Assembly (NCBI GenBank): GCA_902783745.1
Contig: CACZRY010000203.1
Location: 1 to 8,722 of the forward strand
Source: an uncultured Erysipelotrichaceae bacterium
GTDB taxonomy: Bacteria; Bacillota_I; Bacilli_A; Acholeplasmatales; Anaeroplasmataceae
Direction: 5' to 3'
DNA: 8,722 bases
This document shows positions 5,991-8,722 of the stretch, piece by piece. Under the pieces are notes generated by a model. It made no database searches, had not been told where the DNA came from, and saw nothing but the letters and a program-made list of their open reading frames with translations. Positions within the stretch are counted from its first letter, which is position 1. Every line of letters begins with the position of its first letter. The position numbers and the translations under genes were made by a program.

Positions 5991-7449
5991 ATTCTTTTGT
6001 ATTAGTTTGTTTCTTTCTTTTTATTAAAAATATTAATGAAATTATACCAAAAACTAATAAGATCAATCCTATCACAATAGATAATATAACAATAACTATT
6101 GTAGATGTGTTATTTTTAGCATCATCTTCTATAACAATTAGAAACTTTCTTTCATTAAATAAACCACTACTATTATTGCAAGATACTTTCGCATAATATG
6201 TACCAGCTTGTTCATATATAACATTAGAATCATCAATTTTTAATGTTTTTAATACATATGGATCTGATTCATCATATACAGTTATAAAGCTTGCTAAATC
6301 TATATTACTATTCTTCTTAATTGTAATATCATCAATAATAATCTTGGGAACTTCATACGAAAGCATCCTAACATTCATAGTTTTAGATACACTAAAGAAA
6401 CCATCACTATAGTTATATTTTATATCATATACTCCAACATTATTACATAAATTAGTTTCATATGTTAAGTTTTCCCATACTATATCAGTATTATCCTTAA
6501 CATCAACATAAAAGAAATAATCGAATAAACTTAAATCTGTTTTATAATCAAGATTTATACTATCATACTTTAAGGTTAGTTCTGGTTCTACTTCATCAAT
6601 TACATTGATAGTTATTGTTATTTGATTTGATAATCCTGCTGAATTAGTTACTGATACATCTACTTTATATTTATTTATAAATGAAGTATCAATACTATCA
6701 TATTCAATTTTATCAGTTAAATCCCCATCATACCTATCATATGCATTAATATAATTCTTTAAATCTATTGACTCTCCTATATTTACATATATTACGTTAT
6801 CAGTATTTATGCATGATATAGATGGTAAATCATTATAAAATACATTTACACTAAATGACTTTGCAGAAATATTCCCACTATTATCAATTGCATTTACAGT
6901 GCATTTATATAAACCAACCTTTTCTACATTTATAGAATGGTTTAATCTAATATCTAAATTAGTTTTATCGTTATCTGATACCATTACATTTGATAAAAGA
7001 TAATCATTTAAAGCACTAGATTTCATGCTTCCTCTTTCAATGTCTATAACATTTTTTGCAACCTTAATAGTAGGTGGAGTATGATCATATACCTCAAATG
7101 TAATTAAGGCCTTGTATCCATTACATGTACCAGGCTTATATTTATCATATTCTCCAGCCTTATACCAAACCTTATAAGTACCAATTTTAGATGTATCTAC
7201 ATCCTTTAAATAATAAAGCCAATCACCATCTCTATGATATGTAATTTTAGCATCATTTAATAATACATTATCTCTATATAATGAAGCTCTTGGAACACTT
7301 GAATAAAGATATAATGATTCTCCTAAAGGTACTTTTACAGTTGTGTTCTCCCATTTAAATTGCCATGTTTCTGCGTGCGCATTAAATATAAATATGTAGC
7401 AAGCAAATATAATAGATAAAAATATAAATAATAATTTTTTTGTTCTCAT
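5983..7449 (-). CDS. Secreted, membrane-anchored protein with tandem Ig-like domains
   Basis: I do not recognise a specific family. The 488-residue protein has a Sec signal peptide (basic MRTKK, hydrophobic 6-22, AHA cleavage site at 24-26), a long extracellular region, one transmembrane helix at about 449-476 and a basic KRKK stop-transfer tail at 477-480, so the bulk should face outside. The ectodomain looks like about five beta-sandwich units (27-122, 123-204, 205-284, 285-363, 366-441). Each ends in a similar strand pattern, such as GLYKCTVNAIDNSGN, and the same idea recurs at YKVDVSVTNSAGLS and GTYYAKVSCNNSSGLF. This is the layout of bacterial Ig-like (DUF5011/HYR-like) adhesion or spacer modules; no enzymatic motif, LPXTG or lipobox is seen. 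It follows the regulator gene by 4 nt; the AGGA overlapping that stop lies only 2 nt from the ATG, so translation is probably coupled. The role could be adhesion, envelope sensing or signal transfer; this is inference. Confidence 0.85.
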   Translation of the reverse strand: MRTKKLLFIFLSIIFACYIFIFNAHAETWQFKWENTTVKVPLGESLYLYSSVPRASLYRDNVLLNDAKITYHRDGDWLYYLKDVDTSKIGTYKVWYKAGEYDKYKPGTCNGYKALITFEVYDHTPPTIKVAKNVIDIERGSMKSSALNDYLLSNVMVSDNDKTNLDIRLNHSINVEKVGLYKCTVNAIDNSGNISAKSFSVNVFYNDLPSISCINTDNVIYVNIGESIDLKNYINAYDRYDGDLTDKIEYDSIDTSFINKYKVDVSVTNSAGLSNQITITINVIDEVEPELTLKYDSINLDYKTDLSLFDYFFYVDVKDNTDIVWENLTYETNLCNNVGVYDIKYNYSDGFFSVSKTMNVRMLSYEVPKIIIDDITIKKNSNIDLASFITVYDESDPYVLKTLKIDDSNVIYEQAGTYYAKVSCNNSSGLFNERKFLIVIEDDAKNNTSTIVIVILSIVIGLILLVFGIISLIFLIKRKKQTNTKEYL

Positions 7450-7453
7450 AATC

Positions 7454-8596
7454 CTAATTAAATAAACTTAAATATATTTGATATACTAGTTTATATCTCT
7501 TGTATTTTTCAGCAAGAGATATTGCCTCTTCCATAAAAAATCTTTTTAAATAATCAGATTTAGTATTATTTACATAAGGTATTGCTTCTTGCATTAAGAA
7601 ATCAAGCTTTAATTCCTCAGGTAATACCAAATATTCTAAATAAAGTTTTGAATAATCAATATTTAATATTAATCCATCTAATTTAGCTAAATCCTCTTTT
7701 ATATCAGCTCCGATACCTTGCTTATATAATAAGCATAAAAATATTGGCGTTTTAGAATTTGGTTTATGTGTAAATTTCTTATTTCTATAATCTTTAAATA
7801 TTCTTAAATTTCTAACGAACTCAGGATAATCACTTAAAGGTAATAAATCTATTTCATAATCCTTTGAAGCTTTAATACATGAAAATTCATAGTAATATTG
7901 TATTTTTGCATATAAATATGATAATGATCTTGCGTAAGGATTATATTTAAAATAATCAAGAATTTCTGCAAGCTTTGGATTATTCCAAATTAGAAATATT
8001 TTAAAACATAAATAATGATTAAATAAATCTAATAGCTTTGTTGGTTCCATTTCCTCTAAAGCTTTAACACCTGTATAAGCTCTATCTAATCTTGACGTTT
8101 TAAAATCATAAGCTATTGCAACTGCCACAATGTATTTTAAATCATAAGCATTTATTGAATTAATACAACCTTCTATTTCCTTTAATTCAACTGTCGCATC
8201 ACTTAACATATCTTTTTTCAAATAATAAAGTATTTTTATTAATCTATATACGTAATTTAATAATCCATTACCTTCTTTTACTAAATCATATAAAGTTGAA
8301 ACATCATCTAATAAATATGCAAGTATCGCCTTTTCAATCTTCTCTTTAGAATCGTTTATATATAAAAGCTTACTTTCATCAATTGATAATCTTTTACAAA
8401 TATCCTTTACATATTTTCCTTTAAGTACTGCTTGATTATTTTCTGCCTTACAAAGATAAGATGTAGAAATAATATCATAACTTATTGCAGCTAAGGTTAA
8501 ACCATTTTTCTCTCTTTGGGCTTTAAGTTCAAATCCAATTGGATTAATTTCATTAACATAGTCAAGATAAGACTTTTTAGTCTTTTCGTAATTCAT
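7454..8596 (-). CDS. XRE-type HTH protein with helical-repeat domain (RRNPP-like)
   Basis: A 380-residue cytosolic protein with no signal peptide or membrane segment. Residues about 22-75 form an XRE/Cro-type helix-turn-helix: ELKAQREKNGLTLAAIS, then a second helix near TSYLCKAEN and a closing helix VKDICKRLSID. The remaining 300 residues are predicted almost all-helical, rich in Tyr, Leu and Lys, with repeated antiparallel helix pairs but few strict TPR positions. HTH followed by a TPR-like superhelix is the plan of the RRNPP peptide receptors (Rgg, PlcR, PrgX) and of many uncharacterised Firmicutes regulators. Peptide binding is inference, and I find no pheromone gene in the 126 nt visible upstream. 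A strong AAAAAGGAGGG site stands about 8 nt before the ATG. The Ig-like membrane protein gene starts 4 nt downstream, so the two are very probably one operon; autoregulation would be typical for the family. Confidence 0.85.
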   Translation of the reverse strand: MNYEKTKKSYLDYVNEINPIGFELKAQREKNGLTLAAISYDIISTSYLCKAENNQAVLKGKYVKDICKRLSIDESKLLYINDSKEKIEKAILAYLLDDVSTLYDLVKEGNGLLNYVYRLIKILYYLKKDMLSDATVELKEIEGCINSINAYDLKYIVAVAIAYDFKTSRLDRAYTGVKALEEMEPTKLLDLFNHYLCFKIFLIWNNPKLAEILDYFKYNPYARSLSYLYAKIQYYYEFSCIKASKDYEIDLLPLSDYPEFVRNLRIFKDYRNKKFTHKPNSKTPIFLCLLYKQGIGADIKEDLAKLDGLILNIDYSKLYLEYLVLPEELKLDFLMQEAIPYVNNTKSDYLKRFFMEEAISLAEKYKRYKLVYQIYLSLFN

Positions 8597-8603
8597 TATG
8601 AAT

Positions 8604-8722
8604 CCCTCCTTTTTGAAAAATTATATTTCTTTATATTCTAAAAGAATAGGATTATAGGCGTTTCCAATTTTGTTATTTATTTTTAAACTATTAGCGCTTG
8701 CAACTATATAATATTGGAAAAA
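8604..8722 (-). promoter_or_regulatory. Upstream region of the regulator operon
   Basis: This gene-free stretch holds an excellent ribosome binding site (minus-strand AGGAGG at 8610-8605) and two perfect TATAAT hexamers (8656-8651 and 8625-8620). Neither has a good -35 at standard spacing. TTGGAA (8667-8662) and TTGCAA (8703-8698) are the only -35-like words and are poorly spaced. The first TATAAT gives the more reasonable leader of about 48 nt. A small palindrome AGCGCT lies at 8693-8698. The promoter is therefore placed only roughly. Confidence 0.4.
8661..8720. repeat. 8-bp inverted repeat upstream of the regulator
   Basis: TTTCCAAT (8661-8668) and ATTGGAAA (8713-8720) are perfect reverse complements, 44 nt apart, in the control region of the HTH gene. 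The spacing (about five helical turns between arm centres) would suit two operator half-sites on one DNA face. With arms this short in AT-rich DNA, chance is a real alternative. Confidence 0.3.

Noticed and set aside
7372..7449. Lipobox-like IFAC in the Ig-protein signal sequence
   Set aside because: The residue before Ala is Phe, which is unusual for a lipobox, and the Cys (residue 17) is followed by more hydrophobic residues and then a clean AHA signal peptidase I site, so a lipoprotein is unlikely.
8597..8722. A short pheromone-peptide gene next to the RRNPP-like regulator
   Set aside because: I found no short frame with a start, ribosome binding site and hydrophobic leader in the visible 126 nt on either strand; one could exist beyond the window edge.

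Overview
The window is a very AT-rich stretch in which every gene I can support lies on the minus strand. The style is that of a low-GC Gram-positive bacterium (Bacillota, in the Bacilli/Erysipelotrichales/RF39 neighbourhood; this placement is an inference). The signs are strong AGGAGG-type ribosome binding sites, U-tailed hairpin terminators, a DnaE-type polymerase III alpha chain of the Firmicutes form, and a RpiB-like isomerase of the kind seen in streptococci. Tryptophan is encoded by TGG. All seven complete genes end in TAA or TAG and none in TGA, so there is no sign of a Mycoplasma-like code.

Read in the direction of transcription (from high to low coordinates), the layout is as follows. 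(1) 8596-5983 holds a two-gene operon: an XRE-type helix-turn-helix protein with a long helical C-terminal part, then a secreted, membrane-anchored protein with about five Ig-like domains. The genes are 4 nt apart, and a terminator closes the operon at about 5924-5956. (2) 5908-2966 is dnaE, a compact DNA polymerase III alpha subunit of 980 residues. Its likely promoter lies over the 3' end of the preceding gene, so the terminator of that gene falls inside the dnaE leader. (3) 2887-2018 is a class II fructose-bisphosphate aldolase with a near-consensus promoter and its own terminator. (4) 1910-818 is a coupled pair: a 211-residue RpiB/LacA/LacB-family isomerase resembling streptococcal DhuI, then a small two-helix membrane protein with a PH-like tail, closed by a terminator. 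(5) 719-201 is a stand-alone Nudix hydrolase with a terminator. (6) At the left edge are the first 10 codons of a gene that looks like a Rossmann-fold NAD-dependent epimerase or SDR.

The aldolase and the isomerase suggest central or uronate-type sugar metabolism, and dnaE is replication housekeeping. The least ordinary part is the regulator plus Ig-protein operon. A soluble HTH/helical-repeat sensor is translated together with a surface protein of unknown function, and a perfect 10-bp inverted repeat surrounds the extended -10 element that follows it. I see no tRNA, rRNA, CRISPR array, transposase or phage gene. No gene-free stretch exceeds 300 bases.
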